Positions 27,604 through 37,168 of a DNA stretch of 64,000 nucleotides are shown here, piece by piece. This stretch comes from Paraburkholderia sp. BL23I1N1 (GTDB lineage Bacteria > Pseudomonadota > Gammaproteobacteria > Burkholderiales > Burkholderiaceae). The stretch lies in contig NZ_RAPV01000001.1 in assembly GCF_003610295.1 (NCBI RefSeq), positions 1,984,001 through 2,048,000 of the forward strand, written 5' to 3'. Under the pieces are notes generated by a model that saw only the letters and a program-made list of their open reading frames with translations, was not told the origin of the DNA and did no database searches. The position numbers and the translations under genes are program-made. Position 1 is the stretch's first letter, and each line of letters begins with the position of its first letter.

Positions 27604-27965
27604 AGGAAATCGACGGCTCGACCGGCGAGCAGGTGATCGCCGCGCTTGCGCCGATCGCGCCGGATTTCGGGCGCCTGCTGATCGAATTCGGCTTCGGCGA
27701 TATTTACAGCCGGCCGCAACTCGATCTGCGCGCGAGAGAGATCGCGACGATTGCATCGCTGGCGACACTCGGTTGCGCGCAACCGCAGTTGAAGGTGCAT
27801 ATCGAGGCGGCCTTGAACGTCGGCTGTACGCGCGAGGAGATCGTCGAAGTGTTCATGCAGATGGCGCTCTACGCGGGTTTCCCGGCGGCGCTGAACGCGC
27901 TGTTCGCGGCGCGGGAGATTTTCGAGCGGCATGATCAGGCGTTGGAAGAGGCGCAAGGAGCCTGA
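27555..27965 (+). CDS. carboxymuconolactone decarboxylase family protein
   Basis: A 136-residue CMD/AhpD-fold protein. The core RAREIATIASLATLGCAQPQLKVHIEAALNVGCTREEI has a single Cys in the region where AhpD has CxxC, so it belongs to the gamma-carboxymuconolactone decarboxylase-like branch and not to active AhpD. It is preceded by GAAGGA and overlaps the MerR gene by 49 bases. In Bacillus subtilis an AdhR-type MerR regulator also controls a CMD-family gene (yraC), which suggests a role in electrophile stress. The reaction is not known. Confidence 0.82.
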   Translation: MEHAQNDRYTRGWNKLKEIDGSTGEQVIAALAPIAPDFGRLLIEFGFGDIYSRPQLDLRAREIATIASLATLGCAQPQLKVHIEAALNVGCTREEIVEVFMQMALYAGFPAALNALFAAREIFERHDQALEEAQGA

Positions 27966-27983
27966 GACAAAAGAGAGGGGCAG

Positions 27984-28010
27984 GCGGCTGCCGGATGCAG
28001 CCGCTTTTTT
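27984..28010 (+). terminator. Rho-independent terminator after the CMD gene
   Basis: GCGGCTGC, a 5-base loop, GCAGCCGC, then TTTTTT; 19 bases past the stop. Confidence 0.88.
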
Positions 28011-28182
28011 ATGAAGTCCAAGATGCAACTAACGGTCGGGTTTTGCCTGCCACTTCGACAACGCGCTACCGGTGCGGCCAGGTAACCCAGCTAGCAAAAA
28101 CGGGCCATGCTTCTACAGTCGCACACGCCGGGTCCTGCAATCCGATCGAACAACCTCGGCAACCTCGGCACCCTCTGCCTCT

Positions 28183-28222
28183 GCAACCCGGCAACCCGGC
28201 AACCCGGCAACCCGGCAACCCC
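28183..28222. repeat. 8-bp tandem repeat (GCAACCCG), about five copies
   Basis: Four exact units and a fifth with one change (last base), 30 bases from the end of the MATE gene. Two looser related units (CGGCAACCT) precede it near 28152-28170. Confidence 0.8.
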
Positions 28223-28251
28223 AGCGTGCCGATTGACCACAACATCCCCCC

Positions 28252-29631
28252 TCAAACCGCCGAATCCACCCTGACCGCCGCCTCGGCGCGCAAATACCGC
28301 TTGCTCACGCCGCGCCAATACAGCAGCAAGCCAATACCGGCAATCGCCAGACTGACCGTATTGGCGACCCAGAAGCCGCGCGCGCCGGTCAGCCACTCCG
28401 GCGTAGTGCCGGTTACATTGAAGCCGAGCAGATATCCGCCGCCGAGCCCCACGCCCCACAGCGCGACCGCATAGATAACGGTCGGCACAACGGCCACCTT
28501 GTACGCGCGCAGGACGAATGCGGTGGTGATCTGCAACGCATCGAACAGGTGATAGCACACGACGATCAACACCAATGGCATCGCCGCCGCCGCAACCTGC
28601 GCATTCGGCGTATACCCTTCGATCACATAAGGCCGCAGCACCAGCACGATCACGCCGTAACAGCAGGCGATCGCCACGGCCATCATGATGCCGTGCCGCG
28701 ACAGCGTGCGCGCCGCTTCCGGGCGATGCGCGCCGAGCGCCTGCGCGACCAGCGTCGACGAAGCGATCCCGATGGCCAGCGGCGTCATATAGAGCACCGC
28801 GCCGATGTTGCCGGCGATCTGGTGTCCGGCGAGCGTCGTCGTACCGAAGCGGGCAATGAAGAGCGCCATGAACGTGTACGAGGTGACTTCGATCAGGTAC
28901 GACAGACCCATCGGAATGCCGAGGCGCAACTGCGCCGCCTGCCGGCGCCAGACCGGCCAGCAGAAGTGCGCAAAGATCGCGAACGGCTTGAACACGTAAA
29001 CGCGTGTCAGCAGCACCATCCCAACCACGGCCAATCCCCAGTTGATCGCGGTGCTGGCCAGCGCGCACCCCGGGCCGCCGAGCGCCGGCACGCCGAGTCC
29101 GCCAAAGATGAACCATGTGTTGAGCGGAACCTTGAGCAGCAGCGCGCCAATCTGCAGGATCATCACGAGCCGCGGCTTGCCGACCGCATTGGTGATCGAG
29201 CTGTAGACGCGAAAGGCGAGGCCGGCCGGCAAGCCGAACGCCAGAATCTGCAGATAGGTAACCGTGCGCTCATGCAGCGCTTCGGGCACGCGAGCCACTT
29301 GCAGTACCGGCCCTGGGAAATAGAGAATCAGAAAGCCGATCACGGTCAACGCGAGCGCGAGCCACAAGGCCTGGCGCACCTCTTCGCCGATCTCGATGTA
29401 CCGGCGTGCGCCGTGGAGTTGCGCGGTGATCGGTTGCAGCGCGGTGAGAATGCCGGTCAGGCCGATGTAGACGGAAATATAGATCGACGAGCCGAGGCCG
29501 AGCGCGGCGAGATCGACTGCCGAATAGCGGCCGACCATCGCCGTGTCGATCACGCCGAACGCGATGATCGCCAGTTGGCCGATCAGCACCGGCCAGGCGA
29601 GTGCGGCGATTTTCCGTACGTCGGCGAACAT
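28252..29631 (-). CDS. MATE family efflux transporter (NorM-like)
   Basis: A 459-residue integral membrane protein with twelve predicted helices. Helix 1 contains AWPVLIGQLAIIAFGVIDTAMVGRYS, the MATE/NorM start. Repeat 2 begins near RLGIPMGLSYLIEVTSYTFMALFIARFG. MATE pumps export cationic compounds using sodium or proton gradients. The gene begins two bases after the stop of the GT39-like gene, so they form an operon. That pairing suggests the substrate could be a lipid-linked glycan, but a generic multidrug role is the default. Confidence 0.88.
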   Translation of the reverse strand: MFADVRKIAALAWPVLIGQLAIIAFGVIDTAMVGRYSAVDLAALGLGSSIYISVYIGLTGILTALQPITAQLHGARRYIEIGEEVRQALWLALALTVIGFLILYFPGPVLQVARVPEALHERTVTYLQILAFGLPAGLAFRVYSSITNAVGKPRLVMILQIGALLLKVPLNTWFIFGGLGVPALGGPGCALASTAINWGLAVVGMVLLTRVYVFKPFAIFAHFCWPVWRRQAAQLRLGIPMGLSYLIEVTSYTFMALFIARFGTTTLAGHQIAGNIGAVLYMTPLAIGIASSTLVAQALGAHRPEAARTLSRHGIMMAVAIACCYGVIVLVLRPYVIEGYTPNAQVAAAAMPLVLIVVCYHLFDALQITTAFVLRAYKVAVVPTVIYAVALWGVGLGGGYLLGFNVTGTTPEWLTGARGFWVANTVSLAIAGIGLLLYWRGVSKRYLRAEAAVRVDSAV

Positions 29632-29633
29632 GA

Positions 29634-31391
29634 TCAGTCTGGCTTCTTATGCCAGTTGCGGCGCTTGACGACCGGCGGCTTCGGACGGTCGATCCGCACA
29701 TACAGACGGAAGCGTTCGTCGCGGTCGGCCACGCGGCGGCCTTCCCACACCAGCTTCCACATGAAGTCCGACATCGCGCTCGGGTCGCCGAAGTCCTGGG
29801 TGTCCTGACGCAGGATCACGTCGCAATCGTCGTTGAACGAGAAATGCATGTCGCCGAAATAGGCGAAAGTCGCGATCTGCGCATTACCGAGGCGCACCGG
29901 CGAGATGCAGGTGTAGTCCTCCGGCAGATGGCTTGCGATCTGTTCCGCGACGTCCTTATAAGTCCGGCTGTAGTTGACGACCGGCAGCCACAGCGTCATC
30001 AGCAGCACCCACATCAGGGTCGTGCCGGCGCTCGAGAGCACCACGCTGCGCCACAGGACTTTGGGATGACGGGCCAGACGCCATTGCACCAGAACGAACC
30101 AGCAGATCGTCACGGCGACCGCGCATACGAACGACAAAATTTTGAATTGCGGCGCAAAACCCGGAGCGAGACGCGCGAGGTTTCGCGCGAGCGGATGCGG
30201 GAAGCCGGTCAGCCCGGCTATGTACACCAGCCAGACGAAGCTGCCGAGGATCGTGAAGCTCAACAGTGCGAACCAGTCGATTGCATTGATCGCGCCGCGT
30301 TTGAGCGTGGGCAGCGCGAAGGTGGCCAATACTGCAAGCGCCGGCAGCAACAGCATGTAAAGCCGGTTCGACTGATGGCTCTGCAGCACGACCAGAACAA
30401 GCAGCGGCCCGATCACCGATAGTGGAATCGCCACGTGCGGCGCGCGCCGCAGGCCCGACCAGCTGAACCATGCCCAGAGCGCCAGCGGCCAGGCCGGCCA
30501 TGTGAAGAGCGGCAGATTCTTGAGCGCGTAGGCGGTCACCGAGCCGGGCGGCCCGGCGAACGACGACAGGCTGACGTGCACCCATTGGTTCAGATACCAG
30601 ACGGCGTCATCGGGATAGGCGGCGAGCGCGGCAATCGGCCACGCGACTGAAAGCACGAGTGCCACCGGCAAACCGGCCAGCAGCAGCCAGCGCGAACGCG
30701 CTTCGCGGACGATCAGCGCCATCGCCAGGGTGCCGAGCAACAGCGCGCCGACCAGCACCGGGCTACTGGAGAGCGCAACGAGGCCGAGCGCCAGACCCCA
30801 GATCAGCGCGCCCTGGATCGGCTTGTCGATCATCCGCACAAGCCCATAAACGAGCATGGCGATGCCGAAGAACTGCGCCACCTGCGGCGTGGTTTCGTGG
30901 CCGCGTTCGGCAAGGCCGAAGCAGGCGAGCAGGATCAGCAACGCGCCGTCGGCGAGAGTGCGGCCGTAGTCGCGCGGCTCCGGCTCCCCGCCGAATGCAT
31001 ATTTGAACGGCTGCACTTCGGCGCGCCGGCCGAGCAGGTAGGCCGCATACCAGACGAACGCGCAGGCCGCGCAAAACAGCAGGCCCGTGAACACGCGGGA
31101 GGCGTTGCTCGCGTCGACCCATGGCGCGAGCGCGCGGATCGCGCTGGCGCCGAGCCAGTAACCGAGCGGACCGTCTTCCGTCATGTACTTGCCGACCAGA
31201 TTCGGCAGCAGCCAGTCGTGCGCGCTGCCGTTGGCCATCGTCCACATGACGCCGAAGCCGGCTGCGTCCTCGTTCTTCCACGGATCCCGGCCGAACAGGC
31301 CGAAGAACGCGTAGACGATACAGATGGTCAGCAGCAGCCAGCGCGGCAACGCACTGGTCGCGGAGGCAGTGAGGCGAACGACAGGTCTCAT
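29634..31391 (-). CDS. membrane glycosyltransferase of the ArnT/GT39 type
   Basis: A 585-residue GT-C-like membrane protein with about twelve helices. The first loop carries FGRDPWKNEDAAGFGVMWTM, where an Asp/Glu motif sits as in ArnT and protein mannosyltransferases, and MTEDGPLGYWLGA. A soluble C-terminal domain (about 490-585) follows. It probably transfers a sugar from an undecaprenyl-phosphate donor at the periplasmic face; acceptor unknown. ATG 31391 is chosen because the upstream 28 residues lack membrane or family character. It is co-transcribed with the MATE gene and similar in length to arnT in this window. Confidence 0.75.
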   Translation of the reverse strand: MRPVVRLTASATSALPRWLLLTICIVYAFFGLFGRDPWKNEDAAGFGVMWTMANGSAHDWLLPNLVGKYMTEDGPLGYWLGASAIRALAPWVDASNASRVFTGLLFCAACAFVWYAAYLLGRRAEVQPFKYAFGGEPEPRDYGRTLADGALLILLACFGLAERGHETTPQVAQFFGIAMLVYGLVRMIDKPIQGALIWGLALGLVALSSSPVLVGALLLGTLAMALIVREARSRWLLLAGLPVALVLSVAWPIAALAAYPDDAVWYLNQWVHVSLSSFAGPPGSVTAYALKNLPLFTWPAWPLALWAWFSWSGLRRAPHVAIPLSVIGPLLVLVVLQSHQSNRLYMLLLPALAVLATFALPTLKRGAINAIDWFALLSFTILGSFVWLVYIAGLTGFPHPLARNLARLAPGFAPQFKILSFVCAVAVTICWFVLVQWRLARHPKVLWRSVVLSSAGTTLMWVLLMTLWLPVVNYSRTYKDVAEQIASHLPEDYTCISPVRLGNAQIATFAYFGDMHFSFNDDCDVILRQDTQDFGDPSAMSDFMWKLVWEGRRVADRDERFRLYVRIDRPKPPVVKRRNWHKKPD

Positions 31392-31595
31392 GCGGTGTGT
31401 GGATATCGGATAAGCGGTGCAGCCGGGACCGGACGGCATGCCCGGCGGGAATGGCCAATTTGGAGCATCCGGCATTGTAGTCGTGCCGTGCGATGCGCGT
31501 CACGACCGGTAACGGCTCGCAACGTGAATGGGATGCCGGTAACACGGCGCGGAAACGGGTAATACTTCGCACCCGTGCGTCCGGAATAGGGCGAC

Positions 31596-31625
31596 AAAAA
31601 AGGGCAGCTTGCGCTGCCCTTTTTT
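31596..31625. terminator. terminator after rpmE2
   Basis: AAAAAAGGGCAGC, a TTGC loop, GCTGCCCTTTTTT: a symmetric hairpin, functional in both directions. It follows the minus-strand L31 gene. Confidence 0.88.
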
Positions 31626-31668
31626 GCTGCTGCTTCGTTGCGGGCCAAGGCCGGCGACGAAGCGCGTT

Positions 31669-31935
31669 TTACTTCGCTGCTGCCTTGCCGGTAGCGCGCG
31701 TGCCGAACTTCTTGTTGAACTTCTCGACGCGGCCTGCCGTGTCCATGATCTTTTGTTGGCCGGTGTAGAACGGATGCGATTCCGACGACACTTCGATCTT
31801 GGCGAGCGGGTAGGTCTTGCCGTTGAATTCAGCGGTTTCACGCGTCAGGATGGTCGAGCGCGTGACAAATTTGAAGTCGATCGACATGTCGACGAACAGG
31901 ACTTCGCGGTAATCCGGGTGAATGCCTTCTTTCAT
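31669..31935 (-). CDS. rpmE2: 50S ribosomal protein L31 type B
   Basis: An 88-residue L31 protein beginning [16 protein letters not shown], with [21 protein letters not shown]. The CxxC zinc ligands of type A L31 are absent, so this is the zinc-independent type B paralogue. In many bacteria type B replaces type A under zinc limitation under Zur control; no Zur box was identified here. The C-terminal [10 protein letters not shown] tail is a short basic extension. It has its own strong terminator. Confidence 0.94.
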   Translation of the reverse strand: MKEGIHPDYREVLFVDMSIDFKFVTRSTILTRETAEFNGKTYPLAKIEVSSESHPFYTGQQKIMDTAGRVEKFNKKFGTRATGKAAAK

Positions 31936-32178
31936 GGTCTTTCCTTTAATCTGGCGGTAGCCAACCCGCGTGCAGCCGCTTTTGAAGCGGACAGCATCTA
32001 GGCGCGAGCCACTTGCCTATGGTCGAAAAACGGCGATTATGCCAGAAAATCAGTCGCTTGACGACCTTTCTACAGCCTTTTTGGCAGTGTTTTGTGTTCC
32101 GTTCTCAACCGTTTTGCCGATTCATTTCCCTTGCGCGTGCGGTACGGCGCCCTCGCTGTGCCCCTTATGCGGCGGGCA

Positions 32179-33012
32179 TCAGCCCGGGGCGAACGCCAAT
32201 CCGACCCGCGCGGGATCCTGTCGGTAATACCGCGCCAGCAGGCGATATAGCTCGGGATACTGCGCCTCGAAGGCCTGCGGCTGAACGAACAATGCTTCGC
32301 TGCAAACGGCAAAAAATTCCGATGGATGGTCTGCCGCGTACGGATCGATCAGCGAATCGCGCTCGAAACGTGCCCAGCGCCTCTCCGGCACCGCGTCCAC
32401 TTTCGTGCAGAAGTGGTCGTAGGCATGGTCGAACACGTCGGCCCATGCCTGTGAATCGAGCGGTGCATGCCAGCGGCGCATGAGCGGGGGATGGCCGTCC
32501 GCCTCGCCGGTCAGCATGTCGATCTTGTGCGCGAATTCGTGAATCACGACGTTATAGGCGTCCGTGCCGCCGGTCATCTGCGCGTCTTCCCACGACAGCA
32601 CCACCGGACCGCCTTCCCATGCTTCGCCGCTCGCGTCCTGCTCGACCTCGTGCACCACGCCGTCTTCGTCCTCGACCGTCTTGCGGATCACGAACTCGCC
32701 CGGATAGACGATCACACCGACCCAGCCGCGATACAGGTCGAGGCTCAGGTTCAGCACGGGCAAACAGGCTTGCGCGGCGATCGCCACGGTCATGGCGTCG
32801 GTCAACTCGAGGTCGTGCGCGGTCGAAAATTCCTTTTGCGCGATGAACAGGCTGGCGAGCTCGTGCAGACGCTCGCGATCCGGCGCCTCGAGGTGGGCGA
32901 GGAACGGCAAGCCGTCGAGCGTGGTCTGCCAGAGGGTGTCCTCGATCGCGTAGTCGCGCAGTGCGCGGTCGCGGCGGCGCGTGCCGAGCCATTGTGTGAG
33001 TTTCGAGAGCAT
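32179..33012 (-). CDS. mtfA: zinc-dependent peptidase MtfA (DUF980)
   Basis: A 277-residue M90-family protein with zinc-binding HEFAHKID (His 158, Glu 159, His 162) and the downstream HPSEFFAVCSEALF helix (third ligand Glu). In E. coli MtfA binds Mlc, relieving repression of the glucose PTS, and has aminopeptidase activity. Burkholderiales often lack Mlc, so the role here may differ. It starts 15 bases after the MFS stop on the same strand, so it may be read from that transcript. Confidence 0.9.
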   Translation of the reverse strand: MLSKLTQWLGTRRRDRALRDYAIEDTLWQTTLDGLPFLAHLEAPDRERLHELASLFIAQKEFSTAHDLELTDAMTVAIAAQACLPVLNLSLDLYRGWVGVIVYPGEFVIRKTVEDEDGVVHEVEQDASGEAWEGGPVVLSWEDAQMTGGTDAYNVVIHEFAHKIDMLTGEADGHPPLMRRWHAPLDSQAWADVFDHAYDHFCTKVDAVPERRWARFERDSLIDPYAADHPSEFFAVCSEALFVQPQAFEAQYPELYRLLARYYRQDPARVGLAFAPG

Positions 33013-33027
33013 GGCCTGATGAAACCC

Positions 33028-34584
33028 TTAGTCGATCTGTTTTTGCCATGCGGCGAAAATGCCGCCGCAAATTGCGATGCCGAGCAGAAAGTAAAAGCCG
33101 TCCAGCGAGCTCAGGAAGCTGGCCTGCTGCGCAACGGTCCGGCTGATTTGCACAATCGCAAGCGAATGCGCCTCGGACGGCGAGCGGCCGGCGGCGCTGA
33201 AACCGCTGGTCAGCGCCGCGAGCGAACTCTGGAACAACGGATTGTACGGATTCACGAACTCCGCGAGGCGGGCTTGATGCAGCGCCTGCCGATGCTGTTC
33301 GACGATGATCACCGAGGCCGTCGCGAACGAGATCGTCAATTGCCGCACGATGTTTTTCAGCCGGTAACCGTGCGTGAATTCGTCAATGGCGAAGATTCTA
33401 AACGTCAAATTGGCGACCGGCAGCACGATGAACAGCAATAGCAAGCCGCGCAGCAGCATGGGTACGATCAACGCGGCCTGGTCCACGCCGGGCGACATGC
33501 GCGTCATCCACGCGGCGGCGAACGCGGCCACCGCGAAGCCCGGCACGATGATCCACTTTTTGCGCGGCAGGAGCTTCGCGTAGCGCAGGTAGACGAACAG
33601 CGCGCTCGCCGACATCAATGATGTCACGCCGACCAGCCGCCCGGCATTCTCGACCGGATAGTCGAGACCGCTCTCGAGAAAGCGTGAAGTCAGATAGCTG
33701 AAAACGGTCGAGATGTAGTAGTAGAACATGTACAGCACCAGCCCGACCTGAAACATCTTTTCGCGCAGCGCATGCAGGCGTACCAGCGGTGCCGGATGGT
33801 GCCATTGCTGGTACGCGAACCAGCCGAGCGCGACGATGCCCGCGACCGTCAGCAGAATCAGCCCCGGCGAGGCGCTGAACAGCTGGAACCGTACTTGTTG
33901 CATGACGATTTGCAGCGCGCCTTGCGCGAACGCGAAGATCAGATAAGGCCAGAAGTGCGCCGCGCCGCGTTCTTCCGGCAAGCGGTTGCCGGTGTCGGGC
34001 AGCGCGAGCAGGGCGAGGATGGCAAACAGCACGCCCACCGGCGCGGTGCAGGCAAATAGCGCACGCCAGTCGAAATGCGCGACCAGTTGGCCGCCGATCA
34101 GCGGCGCGAGCGCACTGCTCAGCACGATCAGCAGCAGAAAAGCACGGGTTGCCGCCGGCCGCTGCTGTGGCGTGAAACTCATCTGAATCAGGATGCGGCA
34201 GGTGCCCATCATCGGGCCGATAAAGTAACCCTGAAAGCCGCGCGCGAACGCGAGTTCGATCGACGACTCGCACAACGTGGCGGCGATCGCGCCAACCGAA
34301 TAGAGCAGCATGCAGCCGGCCACGTAGCGCCGGTAACCGAAACGTTCGACCCACCATTGCTGCTGCAGGATGCCGAGCACGGCCGCTACTGCATAGGCGC
34401 TCGACGCCCACACCAGTTCATCCGGCGACGCGTTGATGCCGCCTGCGATGTAGCTGGTGAAAAACGAAAAGATCGCGTTGTCGAAGTAGTCGAGGCCGGT
34501 GACCACGGCCAGCACCCACGGGAAAAAATCGCCGCGCAGTTTCTCGACGCTGAACAGCGGTGCGCGAGAGGACGTGGCGTTCAT
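33028..34584 (-). CDS. MFS transporter, DHA2 (14-helix drug/proton) type
   Basis: A 518-residue membrane protein with about fourteen helices. Motif-like pieces are GYRRYVAGCMLLYSVGAIAATL (helices 2-3), the GPMMGTCRILIQMSF region and DWRALFACTAPVGVLFAILALLAL. Similarity is to drug exporters of the EmrB/QacA kind. Its start overlaps the stop of the MerR regulator by 4 bases (ATGA, 34581-34584), so the regulator and pump are translationally coupled. Substrate unknown. Confidence 0.87.
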   Translation of the reverse strand: MNATSSRAPLFSVEKLRGDFFPWVLAVVTGLDYFDNAIFSFFTSYIAGGINASPDELVWASSAYAVAAVLGILQQQWWVERFGYRRYVAGCMLLYSVGAIAATLCESSIELAFARGFQGYFIGPMMGTCRILIQMSFTPQQRPAATRAFLLLIVLSSALAPLIGGQLVAHFDWRALFACTAPVGVLFAILALLALPDTGNRLPEERGAAHFWPYLIFAFAQGALQIVMQQVRFQLFSASPGLILLTVAGIVALGWFAYQQWHHPAPLVRLHALREKMFQVGLVLYMFYYYISTVFSYLTSRFLESGLDYPVENAGRLVGVTSLMSASALFVYLRYAKLLPRKKWIIVPGFAVAAFAAAWMTRMSPGVDQAALIVPMLLRGLLLLFIVLPVANLTFRIFAIDEFTHGYRLKNIVRQLTISFATASVIIVEQHRQALHQARLAEFVNPYNPLFQSSLAALTSGFSAAGRSPSEAHSLAIVQISRTVAQQASFLSSLDGFYFLLGIAICGGIFAAWQKQID

Positions 34585-35129
34585 GCGGATTCGTCCGGAT
34601 CGGCGGCGTCGGCTGCCGCGTCATCTTGCGTCTTCCTGCGTTTCGAGGACGGATCGGCCGCCTTGATGCGCGCGTTGCGTCGTTGCTCGAGCAGGGTGTC
34701 GGCGTTTTCTCCCGCAAGGCGGCGTTCGAGATAGTCGAGATCGGGTGTCAACTCGGTCCGCAGCTTCTGTGCTTCCTTGAGTTCGCGACGCATCGCTTCG
34801 ATGCGTGTATCGAGGGCGTTGACCTGTTGCGTGAGGGCGTCGCGAATCTGTTGCAGCGATTCGTGCGAGTAGCGGTGGCCGCCGTCGACTGCTTCGAGCG
34901 GGCGCTTGAGCATTTCGGTGATGCCGTGCAACGAGAAACCGAGTGAGCGCAAACGCAGAATGCGGCCGAAGCGTTTGAGGTCTTCTTCGTCGTACAGCCG
35001 GTAGCGGCCCTCGCTGCGGTTGGGTGAGACGAGGCCGCGCTCCTCGTAGTATTTCAGCGTACGCGGTGTGACACCGAGGCGCTCGGCGGCGTCTCGCACG
35101 GTCAGCAGGGTGGGCGATTCCTTCGGCAT
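34581..35129 (-). CDS. MerR family regulator of the MFS operon
   Basis: A 182-residue MerR protein. The winged helix contains TVRDAAERLGVTPRTLKYYEERGLVSP, and a long dimerising coiled coil (about 75-125, QIRDALTQQVNALDTRIEAMRRELKEAQKL) follows. The last ~50 residues are charged and low in complexity (RRKTQDDAAADAADPDES). The recognition helix resembles LiuR/PmtR-type MerR regulators, whose operators are ACGT-rich palindromes; such a palindrome lies in its own promoter. Confidence 0.86.
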   Translation of the reverse strand: MPKESPTLLTVRDAAERLGVTPRTLKYYEERGLVSPNRSEGRYRLYDEEDLKRFGRILRLRSLGFSLHGITEMLKRPLEAVDGGHRYSHESLQQIRDALTQQVNALDTRIEAMRRELKEAQKLRTELTPDLDYLERRLAGENADTLLEQRRNARIKAADPSSKRRKTQDDAAADAADPDESA

Positions 35130-35159
35130 AGGGGATGGCAGGCTGAACGGATTGAACGC

Positions 35160-35189
35160 ATTATACTGAAACGTGTACGTTCACGTACA
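35160..35189 (-). promoter_or_regulatory. promoter and palindromic operator of the MerR-MFS-mtfA run
   Basis: A perfect 16-base palindrome TGTACGTTCACGTACA at 35174-35189 sits just upstream of a minus-strand TATAAT (35160-35165). No good -35 is visible, as expected for an activator-dependent or spacer-altered MerR promoter. Confidence 0.75.
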
Positions 35190-35254
35190 GGTTGTAACGG
35201 TCACCGGTATCTGAATGGGGTGGCGGTTGTTTGTCGTTGCAGATGCTGCGGACG

Positions 35255-35287
35255 AAAAAAAGCCGCTCGTTTGCAGCGAGCGGCTTT
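35255..35287 (-). terminator. Rho-independent terminator of rho
   Basis: On the minus strand AAAGCCGCTCG pairs with CGAGCGGCTTT and is followed by TTTT. It lies 50 bases past the rho stop. A similar stem with AAAG on the other side could also serve the plus strand. Confidence 0.8.
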
Positions 35288-35336
35288 CTTATGCGGTGCG
35301 GTTTGTTGCTCCTGGAGCAGCCACGCGGCCCAAGCC

Positions 35337-36605
35337 TTAGCTGCCGCCGCCACGACGCATCATGTCGAAGAACTCGGAGTTGCTCTTCGTCTGGCGAATC
35401 TTGTCGAGCAGGAATTCCATCGATTCGACTTCGTCCATGTCGTGAATGAACTTGCGCAGCACCCAGATCTTTTGCAGGACTTCGGGCTTGATCAGCAGTT
35501 CTTCACGGCGCGTGCCGGACTTGTTCAGGTTGATCGACGGATAGACGCGCTTTTCAGCAAGGCGACGCTCCAGGTGCACTTCCATGTTGCCGGTGCCCTT
35601 GAATTCTTCGTAGATCACGTCGTCCATGCGGCTGCCGGTTTCGATCAGCGCCGTGCCGATGATGGTGAGCGATCCGCCTTCCTCGATATTGCGTGCCGCG
35701 CCGAAGAAGCGCTTCGGACGTTGCAGCGCGTTGGCGTCCACACCACCCGTCAGCACCTTGCCCGAGGCCGGCACGACGGTGTTGTACGCACGCGCGAGAC
35801 GCGTGATCGAGTCGAGCAGAATCACCACGTCGTTCTTCATTTCGACGAGGCGCTTGGCTTTTTCGATCACCATTTCGGCGACCTGGACGTGGCGCGCAGC
35901 CGGTTCGTCGAACGTGGAGGCGATCACTTCGCCGGCCACCGAACGCTGCATTTCGGTCACTTCTTCCGGGCGTTCGTCGATCAGCAGCACGAACAGCACG
36001 ACATCAGGGTGGTTTTGCTTAATGGCGTGCGCAATGTGCTGCAGCATCACGGTCTTGCCGGACTTCGGCGATGCAACCAGCAGGCCGCGCTGGCCCTTGC
36101 CGATCGGCGCGATCATGTCGATGATGCGCCCCGTGACGTTTTCTTCGCCACGCATTTCACGTTCGAGCAGCAGCACCTTGTTCGGGTGCAGCGGCGTCAG
36201 GTTTTCGAACATGATCTTGTGCTTCGAGGCTTCCGGCGGCTGGCCGTTGACCTTGTCCACCTTCACCAGCGCGAAATAGCGTTCGCCGTCTTTCGGCGTA
36301 CGCACTTCGCCTTCGATCGTGTCGCCCGTGTGCAGGTTGAAGCGGCGGATTTGCGACGGGCTGATGTAAATATCATCCGTGCTGGCGAGATACGAGGTTT
36401 CCGGCGAACGCAGGAAGCCGAAGCCGTCCGGCAGCACTTCGAGCGTGCCATCGCCGAAGATCGTGTCGCCCGTTTTGGCTCGTTTTTTTAGAATGGCAAA
36501 CATCAGTTCCTGCTTGCGCAGGCGGTTTGCACTTTCGATCTCGAGGCCATTGGCCATCTCGATCAATTCGGACACGTGCAGAGTCTTAAGCTCGGATAAA
36601 TGCAT
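35337..36605 (-). CDS. rho: transcription termination factor Rho
   Basis: A 422-residue Rho hexameric helicase. The N-terminal helical domain ([18 protein letters not shown]) and OB-fold RNA-binding domain ([24 protein letters not shown]) are followed by the ATPase core with Walker A ASPKSGKT, Walker [12 protein letters not shown] and the Q-loop [10 protein letters not shown]. It ends transcription at C-rich unstructured RNA. It is one of the most securely identified genes in the window. Confidence 0.97.
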   Translation of the reverse strand: MHLSELKTLHVSELIEMANGLEIESANRLRKQELMFAILKKRAKTGDTIFGDGTLEVLPDGFGFLRSPETSYLASTDDIYISPSQIRRFNLHTGDTIEGEVRTPKDGERYFALVKVDKVNGQPPEASKHKIMFENLTPLHPNKVLLLEREMRGEENVTGRIIDMIAPIGKGQRGLLVASPKSGKTVMLQHIAHAIKQNHPDVVLFVLLIDERPEEVTEMQRSVAGEVIASTFDEPAARHVQVAEMVIEKAKRLVEMKNDVVILLDSITRLARAYNTVVPASGKVLTGGVDANALQRPKRFFGAARNIEEGGSLTIIGTALIETGSRMDDVIYEEFKGTGNMEVHLERRLAEKRVYPSINLNKSGTRREELLIKPEVLQKIWVLRKFIHDMDEVESMEFLLDKIRQTKSNSEFFDMMRRGGGS

Positions 36606-36841
36606 ACGGAGAACCCGCAGGAGAAGGTGCGACGAAATGAAATCTGGGAGGAGAGTGAGCGGAACCGCTCAAGGACTTACACGTCTTTTCGACGTTTTGC
36701 GGATTCTAGCATAGCACACGCCAATTTCCGCCAGTGCGGCGGCATGGCATCTTTCTTATCAAGCGTGTTGTCGCCGGACAACACGCCTAAGACAGCGCGC
36801 CTGAAGATCTCAAAGGACCTGGAGCGCACCGATGCGTTGCT

Positions 36842-37168
36842 TTACAGATTGCCGTCGAGGAACGCGGTGAGCTGCGACTTCGACAGGGCGCCGACTTTCT
36901 GCGCGGCGACCGCGCCATTCTTGAACAGGATCAGCGTGGGGATGCCGCGCACGCCGAACTTGACCGGCGTCGATTGATGTTCGTCGACGTTGATCTTGGC
37001 GATTTGCAGGCGATCGGCGTAATCCTTGGCGACTTCGTCGAGGATCGGCGCGATCATCTTGCACGGACCGCACCATTCAGCCCAGAAATCGAGCAGCACG
37101 GGTTTATCGGATTTCACGACGTCCTGTTCGAACGATGCGTCGCTAATATGCTTGATTGATTCGCTCAT
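36842..37168 (-). CDS. trxA: thioredoxin 1
   Basis: A 108-residue thioredoxin with active site WAEWCGPCK and the cis-Pro GIPTLI. It donates electrons to ribonucleotide reductase, methionine sulfoxide reductases and the peroxiredoxin encoded in this window. ATG 37168 is chosen because the conserved start is [12 protein letters not shown]; 16 extra upstream codons are open but not conserved. The trxA-rho order is typical of the group. Confidence 0.95.
   Translation of the reverse strand: MSESIKHISDASFEQDVVKSDKPVLLDFWAEWCGPCKMIAPILDEVAKDYADRLQIAKINVDEHQSTPVKFGVRGIPTLILFKNGAVAAQKVGALSKSQLTAFLDGNL

Noticed and set aside
28183..28222. Tandem repeat considered as a CRISPR array
   Set aside because: Units are 8 bases with no spacers and no cas genes nearby.
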